NCBI GenBank assembly: GCA_022564935.1
Contig: JADFKM010000015.1
Location: 1-35,664, forward strand
Source of the DNA: Candidatus Dadabacteria bacterium
GTDB lineage: Bacteria; Desulfobacterota_D; UBA1144; Nemesobacterales; JADFKM01
Reading direction: 5' to 3'
DNA: 35,664 bases
Positions within the stretch are counted from its first letter, which is position 1. Each line of letters opens with the position of its first letter. Made by a program: the position numbers and the translations under genes. The notes under the pieces are model-generated. The model saw only the letters and a list, made by a program, of their open reading frames with translations. It was not told the DNA's origin and made no database searches. This document shows, piece by piece, positions 19,484-29,507 of this stretch.

Positions 19484-20128
19484 ATGGCTAGAACAACAAA
19501 GACCCTAAGGGGAAAAATCAGAAAATCATCTTATGTCTCAAAAAGAGCCCTCAGGCGAAGTGAGATACTAAGCACCTCGGCCAAACTGTTCTCACTCAAA
19601 AGCTACCACGACGTAACCATGGAAGAGGTGGCCCGGAAAGTCGGTGTTTCCAAAGGCACTATATACCTGTACTTCGAATCCAAAGAGAACCTCTACCTCG
19701 AAATCCTCGAGAACGCCTTCGACAGCCTTGTCAGCCTTATTGAAGTGGAGCTTGCCAAAGAGTACGCCGCGCCGAAAAAACTGCTCGAGGTACTGAAGCT
19801 CATTTTCAGCTACTACCGCAAACATACCGATGTACTGAGAATCCTCTCGAGGGACGAAACCCACCTCATACGCGAACACTACGAAATGACCGAGCGCTGG
19901 AGGAAGAGGGGGCTCCAGCTGTACGAGAAAATCATCGAGAAAGGCATCCGCGAGGGCTCGTTCAGGGCTACCAACTCCAAGCTCACGGCGCTAATCATTT
20001 ATGCCCTTGTTCGGTCGATTACCTTCTATTATACGACGAAAAAAAAGCCCGGAGAAGTAGCAGAAGAGGTCTACTCAGTGATAGTGAACGGGATTCTTAA
20101 CCCGGCAAAGAAGACCATGACGGCGTAA
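19484..20128 (+). CDS. TetR/AcrR family transcriptional regulator
   Basis: HTH motif RRSEILSTSAKLFSLKSYHDVTMEEVARKVGVSKGTIYLYFESKENLYLEIL. Confidence 0.93.
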   Translation: MARTTKTLRGKIRKSSYVSKRALRRSEILSTSAKLFSLKSYHDVTMEEVARKVGVSKGTIYLYFESKENLYLEILENAFDSLVSLIEVELAKEYAAPKKLLEVLKLIFSYYRKHTDVLRILSRDETHLIREHYEMTERWRKRGLQLYEKIIEKGIREGSFRATNSKLTALIIYALVRSITFYYTTKKKPGEVAEEVYSVIVNGILNPAKKTMTA

Positions 20129-20189
20129 GGATTGAAAAGAACAAGGGGCGAGGGGCAAAAAAACATTTTTAAACGCAGGAGGGAATCAA

Positions 20190-21368
20190 ATGAGCGTTAA
20201 CTACCCATTCAGTCAAAGGATTGAACATTTTGTTCAGCCAAAACAGTGGGCCAGCATGAGGGTCGCAAAGGAGCTGGAAGCAAGGACAGGGAAAAAGATC
20301 ACACACTTTGAAAAAGGCGATTACCAGGGCCCTGACTTTGAAACCCCCGAGCATATGCTCGATGCGACCGTCAAAGCCCTGAGGGACGGTTATGTAAGGT
20401 ATAACCCCGGCCCCGGTCTTCCCGAGCTGAGGGAAGAGATAGCCAAAGAGATGACACAGAGGGGGAGAAAGACCGAGCCGGAGGAAGTAATCGTAACTGC
20501 GGGAGCAAAACAGGCCCTTCATATGTCGCTCCTCACATTTCTCGAGGACGGCGCCGAGGTGATATTCCCGAACCCCGGGTATCCCCCCGACGAGGTGTGG
20601 GCGAAGTATGCAAAGGCCGTTATCAAGCACACTCCGCTAACCAAGCCCGACTGGCAGTTCGAAGTGGACAAGCTCGCCTCTATGATTACGCCCAACACCA
20701 GGCTTCTCATTATCAACACCCCGCAGAGACCGAACGGACACCTGGTGGAGAACCCCGAAGAAATCGCCGAGCTGTGTAAAAAATTCCCGCAGCTTATCGT
20801 CATAACGGATGAGATATTCTCCCATGTCGTCTACGACGGCAAGGCTCATAAATCCATCGCGGCTGTGCCGGGAATGGAAGACAGAACCATCGTGATAGAC
20901 ACGTTCTCAAAGACATACGCGATGACGGGATGGAGAATCGGCTGGGCGGTAGCTGCCAGGCCTATCATCGATAAACTGTCCATTTTCCTTCAGGACTCCA
21001 TGACAAACGTCGCGGCCTTCATCCAGAGAGCGGCCCACGCAGCAATGGTGGGCCCCCAGGACTGGGTCATAGCAAAAACGGCCCTGCTCCAGAAAAAGAG
21101 AGACAGGATCGTTGCAGGTCTTAACAACGTGCCCGGGCTCAAGTGCGACACACCGTCAGGGGCTTTCTACGCCTTTCCCGACATTACGGGAACCGGCATG
21201 ACATCGCAGGAGTTCACCGACAGGCTTATGGAAAACGCAGGTGTGGCCGTGGTGGCCGGAAACGCATTCGGAAGCCAGGGCGAGGGCTATGTCAGAGTTA
21301 CCTACGCAACATCCGACGACGACATAGATGAGGGCATTGAGAGAATGACCACAGAGCTGTCGAAATAG
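20190..21368 (+). CDS. PLP-dependent class I/II aminotransferase (aspartate aminotransferase-like)
   Basis: YNPGPGLPELREEIAKEM, VTAGAKQALHM, IINTPQRPNGHLV, DTFSKTYAMTGWRIGWAVA; strong RBS (AGGAGGG). Confidence 0.9.
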   Translation: MSVNYPFSQRIEHFVQPKQWASMRVAKELEARTGKKITHFEKGDYQGPDFETPEHMLDATVKALRDGYVRYNPGPGLPELREEIAKEMTQRGRKTEPEEVIVTAGAKQALHMSLLTFLEDGAEVIFPNPGYPPDEVWAKYAKAVIKHTPLTKPDWQFEVDKLASMITPNTRLLIINTPQRPNGHLVENPEEIAELCKKFPQLIVITDEIFSHVVYDGKAHKSIAAVPGMEDRTIVIDTFSKTYAMTGWRIGWAVAARPIIDKLSIFLQDSMTNVAAFIQRAAHAAMVGPQDWVIAKTALLQKKRDRIVAGLNNVPGLKCDTPSGAFYAFPDITGTGMTSQEFTDRLMENAGVAVVAGNAFGSQGEGYVRVTYATSDDDIDEGIERMTTELSK

Positions 21369-21530
21369 AGGGGGTCACCCGAAGCGCGCGCGTATCAGAC
21401 CGACACATCAACAATGCCGGGTGCGTAGCGGCGGTAGTGCAATATAGATACGGGGGCAAAAACACATCGGAGTTTGTCGTTTGTCTAAAACCCCGCCGCT
21501 GGTTCATGGCTTCTTAACCGGAGGTCACAT

Positions 21531-22427
21531 TTGAAGACGCCTTCACTACTTCACGTTCTTTCAGGCAGCAGCGCTCTGACTGCAGCTTTTGTCGGCGTAT
21601 TTATCCTGGCCGTAATCGCCGCCTGTTACAAAGCGCCCGTAACGGGCCGCTCGCAGCTCATACTCATCCCCGAGAATCAGGAAATCGAGATGGGTCTCGT
21701 GGCCTTCCAGGAGGTTCTCAAGAACCAGAAGATCTCCCACAACCACACATACAACAGAGCCGTCGGCAGGGTGGTCGCGAGAATCTCCAGAGTCTCTCAC
21801 AGGCCCAACTACGACTGGGAATACAGGGTCATCGATAACAGCGACGAGATAAACGCCTTTGCCCTGCCCGGCGGGAAGGTAGGCATTTATACCGGGATCA
21901 TCCCCATAGCCCATAACGAAGCGGGTCTCGCTACGGTAATCGGTCACGAAGTAGCCCACGCCACGGCCAGGCACGGAGGCGAAAGGATAACGGCGGGGAT
22001 TCTGGCTCAAATGGGCGCCGTAGCGCTGAACATCGGCCTTTCGAACAAAGACCCCGCTGTAGTGCAAGCCCTGAACGTGGCCTACGGACTGGGAATCACC
22101 GTCGGTGCGATTCTCCCCTTCAGCCGCCGTCAGGAAGCCGAGGCCGACAGGATCGGGCTCATCTACATGGCAAAGGCAGGCTACCACCCGAGGGAGGCCC
22201 TAGCTTTCTGGGACAGGATGCACGAAGCCACACGCGACAAGCCGAGGCCGCCGCAGTTCCTCGCGACCCACCCCGGCTACCGCACCCGGCGCTCGAACCT
22301 CCAAAAATGGCAGCCGGAGGCAATGCAGTTCTACAGGCTTGCCCCGAAGGCTCCGAACAACCTGATCGCAGGCTCGGAAGATAAACCCCACAGCCTCTCT
22401 TTAGCATCTATCCCGCAAAACCGTTAA
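21531..22427 (+). CDS. M48-family zinc metalloprotease, putative lipoprotein (TTG start)
   Basis: HEVAHATARHGGER zinc motif, AEADRIGLIYMAKAGYHPREAL, lipobox-like AVIAAC near the N-terminus. Confidence 0.9.
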   Translation: MKTPSLLHVLSGSSALTAAFVGVFILAVIAACYKAPVTGRSQLILIPENQEIEMGLVAFQEVLKNQKISHNHTYNRAVGRVVARISRVSHRPNYDWEYRVIDNSDEINAFALPGGKVGIYTGIIPIAHNEAGLATVIGHEVAHATARHGGERITAGILAQMGAVALNIGLSNKDPAVVQALNVAYGLGITVGAILPFSRRQEAEADRIGLIYMAKAGYHPREALAFWDRMHEATRDKPRPPQFLATHPGYRTRRSNLQKWQPEAMQFYRLAPKAPNNLIAGSEDKPHSLSLASIPQNR

Positions 22428-22548
22428 GTGGCCCTCAGCAGCACGACTCGAGAGGACATGACCGCACCAAGACACGGTTTTCCTGTAACAAACTGAAAAA
22501 CCTCATTTTATCGGGGGGGGTTCAGACATAGACCGCTGCCGCTTGTCT

Positions 22549-23172
22549 CTAGCTCTCACGCTCAAGAGCGTGGTGCTTCATAGTCTTTCCCTGAACGATG
22601 TAGTATGTGTCTTCGGCGATGTTTGTGGCAAGGTCAGCCACCCTTTCGAGGTTTCCCCCCACGAGTATAAGGGAAAGGGCGCGCTCTATGGTAGTCGGTT
22701 CTTCGAGCATATATGTGACCAGCTCCCGTATAACCTGCTCGTACAGGTCGTCGACGTCATCGTCCTTCTTGCACACCTCAACGGCAAGATCGGAGTTCTT
22801 ATTGACGAACGAGTCGAGGCTGTTCTTAAGCATGACTATTGCGTACTCGGCCATCCTAGGAATGTCGATGAGGGGTTTGACGGACGGCTTGTCGGCAAGG
22901 TAGACGGCCTGCTCGGCTATGTTGACGGCATGGTCTCCAATCCTCTCTAGCTCGTTGTTTATCTTTAGAACCATCAGCACAGTCCTGAGGTCCTTGGCTT
23001 CGGGCTGGTACAGGGCGAGTATTCGTATGCAGGAGTTGTCGATCTCGATCTCCATCTCATCCACACGCTCGTCGGTCTCTATCACCTCCCGGGCCATGGC
23101 AGCGCTCTTTTCCTTGAGCGCCCGCACGCTCTTTGCTATCATCTCCTCGGAAAAAAGAGCCATCTCGAACAT
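22549..23172 (-). CDS. phoU: Phosphate transport regulator PhoU (true start probably upstream)
   Basis: Two PhoU repeats: INNELERIGDHAVNIAEQAVYL and VGGNLERVADLATNIAEDTYYIVQG; downstream of pstB. Confidence 0.93.
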   Translation of the reverse strand: MFEMALFSEEMIAKSVRALKEKSAAMAREVIETDERVDEMEIEIDNSCIRILALYQPEAKDLRTVLMVLKINNELERIGDHAVNIAEQAVYLADKPSVKPLIDIPRMAEYAIVMLKNSLDSFVNKNSDLAVEVCKKDDDVDDLYEQVIRELVTYMLEEPTTIERALSLILVGGNLERVADLATNIAEDTYYIVQGKTMKHHALERES

Positions 23173-23455
23173 TTTCTTCTTCAGCTTGTTAATCTCTACT
23201 TCAATCTTTGTAATGGCTTCACCCCCAATTTATCAGATTTCAGCAATGACCACACGCCCCCCACCCGGTTAGTCCGCCCTCCCTCAAGTGAACACACCAT
23301 GCCAAACCTCAATTAGGTGGAGATCCGTAACATGAACTATTTTCATTTTTCATCTCCTATAAAATCACAAGAATTAACATCTCATCGTTCATCTCTTCCC
23401 ACAGTACCCGGGGAGCCTTGCTCCTGCACACACGCCAGTGACGAGAGCTCCACCC

Positions 23456-24346
23456 CTACCCGAACCTTCCGGTGACGTAAGCCTCGGTATGCTTATTTGC
23501 GGGCGTAACGAAAAGCGATTCGGTAACGTTGAACTCAATCACCCTGCCCAGGTACATAAAGGCGGTGTAGTCGGCTACGCGGCCCGCCTGCTGCATGTTG
23601 TGCGTCACAATAACTATCGTGTAGTTCTCCTTCAGCTCTCTCATCAGCTCCTCTATCTTCGCCGTGGCTATCGGGTCCAGGGCCGAGCAGGGCTCATCCA
23701 TAAGAAGCACATCCGGCTCAACGGCTATCGCCCGTGCTATGCACAGCCTCTGCTGCTGCCCCCCCGAGAGCATGAGGGCGCTCTCGCCCAGCCTGTCCTT
23801 CACCTCGTCCCACAGCGCCGCCTGCCTGAGGCTGCGCTCAGCAATCCCATTGAGCACCGGCTTGCTCCTCACCCCGGCTATCCTCGGCCCGTACACGACG
23901 TTCTCATATACAGACTTGGGAAACGGGTTAGACTTCTGAAACACTATGCCTACCCTTTTGCGAAGCTCCGTTATGTCGATGTTCGAGTTGTAGATATCGA
24001 TCCCGCTCACCACCACGGTGCCCTCAACCCTGACGCCGTCGATGAGGTCGTTGAGACGGTTGAAGCACCGCAGAAGGGTGGATTTACCGCAGCCCGAGGG
24101 GCCGATGAAAGCCGTTATCTTGTTCTTGGGGACTTTAATACTCACGTCGAACAGAGCCTGCTTTTCCCCGTAATACAGACTTAGCCTTTCCGCCTCAACC
24201 ACGGGCTCATCCACTCTAACCAGCTGAACTTGTTCCGGGAGGTCCGGGAATACTTCGTCCTTCCCACTTGCGGCAAGCTTTTCCTCGTGCATCTCCTCCT
24301 CCTCATCCGCCATTAATCTACACCGTCCTTCATTATTAATACACAA
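23456..24346 (-). CDS. pstB: Phosphate ABC transporter ATPase
   Basis: Walker [76 protein letters not shown]. Confidence 0.96.
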   Translation of the reverse strand: MCINNEGRCRLMADEEEEMHEEKLAASGKDEVFPDLPEQVQLVRVDEPVVEAERLSLYYGEKQALFDVSIKVPKNKITAFIGPSGCGKSTLLRCFNRLNDLIDGVRVEGTVVVSGIDIYNSNIDITELRKRVGIVFQKSNPFPKSVYENVVYGPRIAGVRSKPVLNGIAERSLRQAALWDEVKDRLGESALMLSGGQQQRLCIARAIAVEPDVLLMDEPCSALDPIATAKIEELMRELKENYTIVIVTHNMQQAGRVADYTAFMYLGRVIEFNVTESLFVTPANKHTEAYVTGRFG

Positions 24347-24370
24347 AAACTATTTAATTGATACATTCTG

Positions 24371-25999
24371 TCATAACTCTCCGAATGAGTACTTTTTCCT
24401 CAGCCTGCTCCTTATAACCACAGCGAAAATTGTCAGCACGAGCACTATCGCTATAAGCAGAAGCGTAGTAGCGTACACCATGGACTTAGCAGCCTCGACG
24501 TTCGGGGACTGGAACCCAACGTCGTATATATGGAACCCCAGGTGCATGAACTTTCTATCCAGGTGAACATAGGGGAAATTCGCATCTATGGGAAGGGTTG
24601 GGGCAAGCTTTACGACGCCCGTTATCATGAGGGGGGCCACCTCCCCGGTAGCCCTGGCGATAGCGAGGATAAGCCCCGTGAGGATCCCGGGCATGGCCGT
24701 GGGGATCATGACCCTCCGCAGGGTCTCGCTCTTGGTCGCACCAAGCGCATAGGAGCCGTGCTTCACGGCGGTGGGAACGGCCGAAAGACCCTCCTCTGTG
24801 GCCACGATCACAACGGGCAGCGTGAGCAGAGCGAGCGTCAGGGAGGCCCACAAGATCCCTCCCGTGCCGTAAGTCGGGGTCGGCAGCGCTTCGGGATAAA
24901 AAAACGAGTCGATCGTGCCCCCTATGCCGTAGATAAAAAACCCGACTCCGAAGATGCCGAACACGATCGAAGGCACCCCGGCGAGGTTGTTTATGCATAT
25001 CCTTACAATCTGTACAAAGGGGCCCGGTCTGGCGTATTCCGCTAGGTAAACGGCAGCCAAAACTCCAAAGGGCATCACGGCAACGCTCATAATGAGCACC
25101 ATGAACACCGTGCCGAATATGGCGGGAAAAACTCCCCCCTCGGTGTTGGACTCCCTGGGACTGTCCAGGAGAAACTCCTTGAGCTTGGAGCCGTACAGGC
25201 CGAGTTTCAATAAAACGCCCATGGCGTTCGGCCGGTACGCCCTCACAATCCCCCCCACAGGCACCGTCTTGCTTCTCCCATCCGCCGTCTTCATGACGAC
25301 GTCATTTTCGTTGAGCTTCCTGTAAAGGGCCTCGAGCTCTTTTTCCTTCTCGAGGTAAAGGGCGCGCTCACCCTCGATCTCGGCCTCAAGCCGGGCCACT
25401 CTGCCCTCACCCCACTCTTCTCCCCCCTTGCCCTTTAACTTTAGCGCCTTTATCTTCAGCTCCTTGCGCTCTATCCTGTAGTTTATCCTGCCGATCTCTT
25501 CGGTCTCTATCTCCCTGATGCGGGAATAAATCCCCCGGGCTTCCCGAATCAGGCCCCCGAGCGCCTCCCATAACCCCTCTTCTTCGCCTGGAAGGCTCAC
25601 TCCGTCCCTTTCAATGTCCTCAATGAAGGCGTACATATCTCCCCACTCCCTCCTCTCAAGCACAACAGCCCCAAGCGGAAATTCGATCTTTTCGATCCGG
25701 TCTTCGTCCACCCACTTAAAATCAAGGCCGTAGAGGTCGCGGTTGCCTATCTTAAGATGCACCCTCGTTCTGTCCTCAGAGTCGCCCACAATAGACGGTA
25801 TCTTTTCTTTACCCGTTATCCGTCCAAGCAGCACGGTGCCGTCTTTGAGGCGCATCTGCGCTATGTCTTCGGGCCAGAAGAAGCCCAGGCCCTTGGCCCC
25901 TATCAGGAGCAATAGCCCCCCGACCATGAGGAGGCTCGTCATGAGCGCACCGCCCGTGAGCCACACGTAAGGGTCTCCGCTTTTCCAGAAGTTTTTCAT
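24371..25999 (-). CDS. pstA: Phosphate ABC transporter permease PstA (long form with extracytoplasmic coiled-coil insert)
   Basis: C-terminal permease motifs (NNLAGVPSIVFGIFG, ALGATKSETLRRVMIPTAMPGILTGLILAIARATGEVAPLM); charged helical insert between TM1 and the permease core. Confidence 0.93.
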   Translation of the reverse strand: MKNFWKSGDPYVWLTGGALMTSLLMVGGLLLLIGAKGLGFFWPEDIAQMRLKDGTVLLGRITGKEKIPSIVGDSEDRTRVHLKIGNRDLYGLDFKWVDEDRIEKIEFPLGAVVLERREWGDMYAFIEDIERDGVSLPGEEEGLWEALGGLIREARGIYSRIREIETEEIGRINYRIERKELKIKALKLKGKGGEEWGEGRVARLEAEIEGERALYLEKEKELEALYRKLNENDVVMKTADGRSKTVPVGGIVRAYRPNAMGVLLKLGLYGSKLKEFLLDSPRESNTEGGVFPAIFGTVFMVLIMSVAVMPFGVLAAVYLAEYARPGPFVQIVRICINNLAGVPSIVFGIFGVGFFIYGIGGTIDSFFYPEALPTPTYGTGGILWASLTLALLTLPVVIVATEEGLSAVPTAVKHGSYALGATKSETLRRVMIPTAMPGILTGLILAIARATGEVAPLMITGVVKLAPTLPIDANFPYVHLDRKFMHLGFHIYDVGFQSPNVEAAKSMVYATTLLLIAIVLVLTIFAVVIRSRLRKKYSFGEL

Positions 26000-26032
26000 C
26001 TCTTACTCTCTAACATCGCTCCGTACCGGCGC

Positions 26033-28309
26033 TCACATATTCCCGTACTTCTTCTTTATACGCATCCTCACGACTTCGGCCACCGTGTTTATTAGGAAAG
26101 TCACCACGAACAACAGGAACGCCGCCAGGAAAAGAACCCTGTAGAGTGTTCCCCCGTGAGGGGCCTCGGGTATCTCAACGGCTATGTTGGCCGAGAGGGT
26201 CCTGAACCCGTCGAAGATGCTCCAATCCATGATGGGGGTATTGCCCGTCGCCATAAGCACTATCATGGTCTCTCCCGCGGCCCGGCCGAGCCCTATCATA
26301 ATAGCCGAGAAGATACCGGGGCTTGCCGTCGGGAGCACGACACGAAGCGCGGTCTGCCATCTGGTCGCCCCCAGGGCGAGGGAACCTGATATGAGATGCC
26401 TGGGTACGTAGGAAAGCGCGTCTTCGGATATGGTGAAGATAATCGGTATTACGGCAAAGCCCATCGCAAAACCCACGATCAATGCGTTTCTCTGGTCGTA
26501 ACGCAGCCCAAAGGTATCGAACAGCCACTCCCTGTAATCGCCAGCAAAAAACCCCGATTGGATGGGCCCGTTGAGCCAGTAGCACATGAGCACCCCGCCT
26601 ATGACCACCGGGATGAGGAAGAACAGCTCCCCCCCGTCGCGGAACCGGAGCCTGAAGTCCTTCGGAAGCAGCCTCCACAAAAACACCGACAGCAGGATAA
26701 GCGGCGGCATGATGATAAACCACAAGATCACTCCGGGGATGTAGTTCTCTATAAGAGGGGCCAGCCAGAGACCGGCCAGAAAGCCGAGCACCACGCTGGG
26801 AAGAGCGGCCATGATCTCGATGACGGGCTTAATCAGAGCCCGAAAAGAAGGGTGCATGAACTGCGAGGCGCAAATGGCGCTCAACACGGCAAGGGGTATG
26901 GCTATAAGCAAGGCATAAAACGTGCCTTTGAGTGTGCCGTACGCAAGGGGCGTAAGGCTGAATTTCGGCTCGAACTCGTCCGTTCCCCCCGTCGACTGCC
27001 ATACGTACTCGGGCCTTGGGTAGCCCTCGTACCAAACCTTGCCGAACAGGGTTTTGATGGAGACTTCGGGATGTGGGTTGTCAAGAGCCCAGACATATTG
27101 CGTCCCGCTCCCCGTAACGGACACTATCCCGTCAGCCCTGGGGGCAAAGGCGAGCGCTGCAATCGGGGTTCCGTCCGAGACCAGCTCGAGGAGCTTTCTC
27201 TCCGATGTGGCGTGGTGAACGATAATTTTGCCCGCAGCGTCTCCACTTATAAGCCCCCTGTTTCGAAACGATGGGGCCAGGCGGGTAACGGGGGCGTCGT
27301 GCGGGGAGAGAGTATGTACGCGCATGAGGCTCCTTCCCGACGGAGACGCCCTGTCCTCGACACTGAACCAGACACTCACACCGCCGGCGGCGTCTCCAAC
27401 TACAAGGGATCTTCCCCCAAGCAAGAAACCGAGCGCAGTCACGGGCACGCTCCTGCTCGGAGTGGCATCACGCACCGCTTCGAGGCTGGGATTGGCCTTG
27501 TCGTTGATGTGCCATTGAAAAAGCCTCCCGTCATTTGTGCCAAGGTAAATGTTCTCAATGAAATCGTCCACGGCTATCTGCGTGGGCAAAGAGCCCCTAA
27601 GGGCGGGCGTTAAGTCATATCTCTTCGTGAGCGTTTCGCCTTCTGTGAAAATGGAGTCCCCGGCGGCCTCAGATACTACGATAAGCGCTCCGGCGGCCGT
27701 AACGGCGGCGGTGACCGCTCTCCCCCCCTCTTCGTCGCTTGCATACGCGGCGAGCACAAGCGGCCCGTCCGATACCCTCACGGGGTCTCCCTCATAAACC
27801 CAGGGCTCGATATTCCGCCTGCCGCCCTCATCGAAGCTGACAAGGAACTTGATCTCTATGGGCAGAACGAAGCCCGTATCTGTGGCGAGCGCGTAACCGT
27901 GCTGCCCCGAAACCGGGGTTACGGCCGCTACGCCCGCCCCCTCGAGCCTCTCAAGAAGACGGGACGACATCAGGGAGCCGTCCTTTGCGGAGTAGAAGCT
28001 CACGGCTCCATCCCCCGAAACCGTGTAGGTGATTTCCCCGTACTCATCTATGCCCACGGCCAGAGGAACGGCCCCGTCCCTTTGAGCGACTTCGAAGGTT
28101 CCCGTCAGACTGGCGCTTGCTCCCCTCCAGAGCGGGACGGCCTCAAGAGCGATGAAGAAAATTATCAGGGCTATACACAATATGACGCCGACGCCGCCGA
28201 GGGTGACCGTCCACCGGACGATTATCTCCTCAAGCCGCCGCCTCTTCAAGGTGAGAGCGCTCGGCGCTCCCCGAGCGGTATTATCGTCATTATGCTCGCT
28301 ATTTATCAC
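26033..28309 (-). CDS. pstC: Phosphate ABC transporter permease PstC (long form with beta-propeller-like insert)
   Basis: C-terminal permease (EIMAALPSVVLGFLAGLWLAP, SLALGATRWQTALRVVLPTASPGIFSAIMIGLGRAAGETMIVLMATGNTP); about 350-residue beta-rich region after TM1. Confidence 0.93.
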   Translation of the reverse strand: MINSEHNDDNTARGAPSALTLKRRRLEEIIVRWTVTLGGVGVILCIALIIFFIALEAVPLWRGASASLTGTFEVAQRDGAVPLAVGIDEYGEITYTVSGDGAVSFYSAKDGSLMSSRLLERLEGAGVAAVTPVSGQHGYALATDTGFVLPIEIKFLVSFDEGGRRNIEPWVYEGDPVRVSDGPLVLAAYASDEEGGRAVTAAVTAAGALIVVSEAAGDSIFTEGETLTKRYDLTPALRGSLPTQIAVDDFIENIYLGTNDGRLFQWHINDKANPSLEAVRDATPSRSVPVTALGFLLGGRSLVVGDAAGGVSVWFSVEDRASPSGRSLMRVHTLSPHDAPVTRLAPSFRNRGLISGDAAGKIIVHHATSERKLLELVSDGTPIAALAFAPRADGIVSVTGSGTQYVWALDNPHPEVSIKTLFGKVWYEGYPRPEYVWQSTGGTDEFEPKFSLTPLAYGTLKGTFYALLIAIPLAVLSAICASQFMHPSFRALIKPVIEIMAALPSVVLGFLAGLWLAPLIENYIPGVILWFIIMPPLILLSVFLWRLLPKDFRLRFRDGGELFFLIPVVIGGVLMCYWLNGPIQSGFFAGDYREWLFDTFGLRYDQRNALIVGFAMGFAVIPIIFTISEDALSYVPRHLISGSLALGATRWQTALRVVLPTASPGIFSAIMIGLGRAAGETMIVLMATGNTPIMDWSIFDGFRTLSANIAVEIPEAPHGGTLYRVLFLAAFLLFVVTFLINTVAEVVRMRIKKKYGNM

Positions 28310-28384
28310 GATATTATTCCCGTTATTTCCCGGTTATTGCTGGGGGGGGTATGCATGGGGCTTAATTTGACTTATCCTCTCACT

Positions 28385-29368
28385 TTAATTGAGTTTGGTC
28401 AATTCTTTCTCGACAATCGATGCGGGCAGAACGTTGTAGCCATCTTTGAGTACCGTCACCTGACCTTCCCTGCTCAGAATATACTTGACGAACTCCCTCA
28501 CTAAAGGACTCAGGTTTTCGCTGGGCGGCTTGTTTATGTATATGTAGAGGAACCTGCCCAGCGGATATGTTCCGTTAAGCACGTTCCGAGCGCTTGCCTC
28601 TACGAAAGGGGCCCCGCTTCTCTTGGCCAGAGGCAGGGAGCGGACGCCCGAGGTCATGTACCCGATGCCGCTGTAGCCTATGCCGTAGAGGTCTCCTGAA
28701 ACCGACTGCACCACCGAGCCAGAGCCGGGCTGCTCCTTCACCTCGTCCTTGAAGTCACCCTTGCACAGGGCCACCTTCTTCACGTATCCGTATGTCCCCG
28801 ATGCGGAGTTGCGGCCGTATATGCTTATTGGACGCTTCGTCCATCCGCCGTCAAGTCCGGCCTGACCCCATGTCACAATGTTGCGGGAGCCGCCGCATTT
28901 CCTCGTCTTGGAGTATATAGCGTCCATCTGAGCAATGGTCAGCCCTTCTATGGGGTTATCTTTATTAACAAAAACGGCCAGCGCATCGAGTGCGGTGCGG
29001 ATTCGTGTAGGCTTATATCCGAATTTCGCCTCGAACTTGTCAATCTCGGTGCCCTTCATAGCTCGGGACATCGGGCCTATCTGGGCCGTTGCTTCTATAA
29101 GGGCGGGGGGCGCAGTGCTCGAGCCCTTCCCCTCTATCTGGCACCTCACACTGGGGTAGTACCTGGTAAACCCCTCGCACCAAAGGGCCATCAGGTTATT
29201 CATAGAGTCCGAGCCTATGCTGTTTATGTTACCCGACACGCCGCTTACCTTCTTGTATGAAGGCAGCCGTGAGTCCGCATCGGCATAAGTCGCTGCGCTG
29301 AACATCCAGACTGCAAACGCAATTACAAAAAGTGAGGAATAAATCCTTGCATCAAACAATACTCTCAT
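28385..29368 (-). CDS. pstS: Phosphate ABC transporter substrate-binding protein
   Basis: Signal peptide; GSDSMNNLMALWCEGFTRYYPSVRCQIEGKGSSTAPPALIEATAQIGPMSRAMK, IYGRNSASGTYGYVKKVAL; heads the pst operon. Confidence 0.93.
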   Translation of the reverse strand: MRVLFDARIYSSLFVIAFAVWMFSAATYADADSRLPSYKKVSGVSGNINSIGSDSMNNLMALWCEGFTRYYPSVRCQIEGKGSSTAPPALIEATAQIGPMSRAMKGTEIDKFEAKFGYKPTRIRTALDALAVFVNKDNPIEGLTIAQMDAIYSKTRKCGGSRNIVTWGQAGLDGGWTKRPISIYGRNSASGTYGYVKKVALCKGDFKDEVKEQPGSGSVVQSVSGDLYGIGYSGIGYMTSGVRSLPLAKRSGAPFVEASARNVLNGTYPLGRFLYIYINKPPSENLSPLVREFVKYILSREGQVTVLKDGYNVLPASIVEKELTKLN

Positions 29369-29408
29369 AACTTTTCCTCTCTTAATTTTGTTTAAACCTT
29401 TTGCTTTT

Positions 29409-29463
29409 ACAATACCTACGAAATGTTAAGAAACCGTTAAGAATGAATTAAACCGCCGTTAAG
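29409..29463 (-). promoter_or_regulatory. Putative Pho box array and -10 element of the pst operon
   Basis: On the minus strand CTTAAC recurs with 11-bp period: GTTAAG on plus at 29425, 29436 and 29458, with degenerate ATTAAA at 29447; TATTGT (29414-29409) lies 10 bp downstream. Confidence 0.72.
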
Positions 29464-29507
29464 CGTTTGCAAAGGGTAGTTTCACCGAATTTGCCGGTAT
29501 TCAATAC

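Noticed and set aside
26396-27613. 405-aa plus-strand ORF
   Set aside because: Fully antisense to pstC; composition (many H/R/P/G) is a shadow-frame artefact of GC-rich coding DNA.
26033-28309. PstC as a novel WD40-transporter fusion
   Set aside because: Long PstC variants with an extra domain after TM1 are already known; kept only as a low-interest note.
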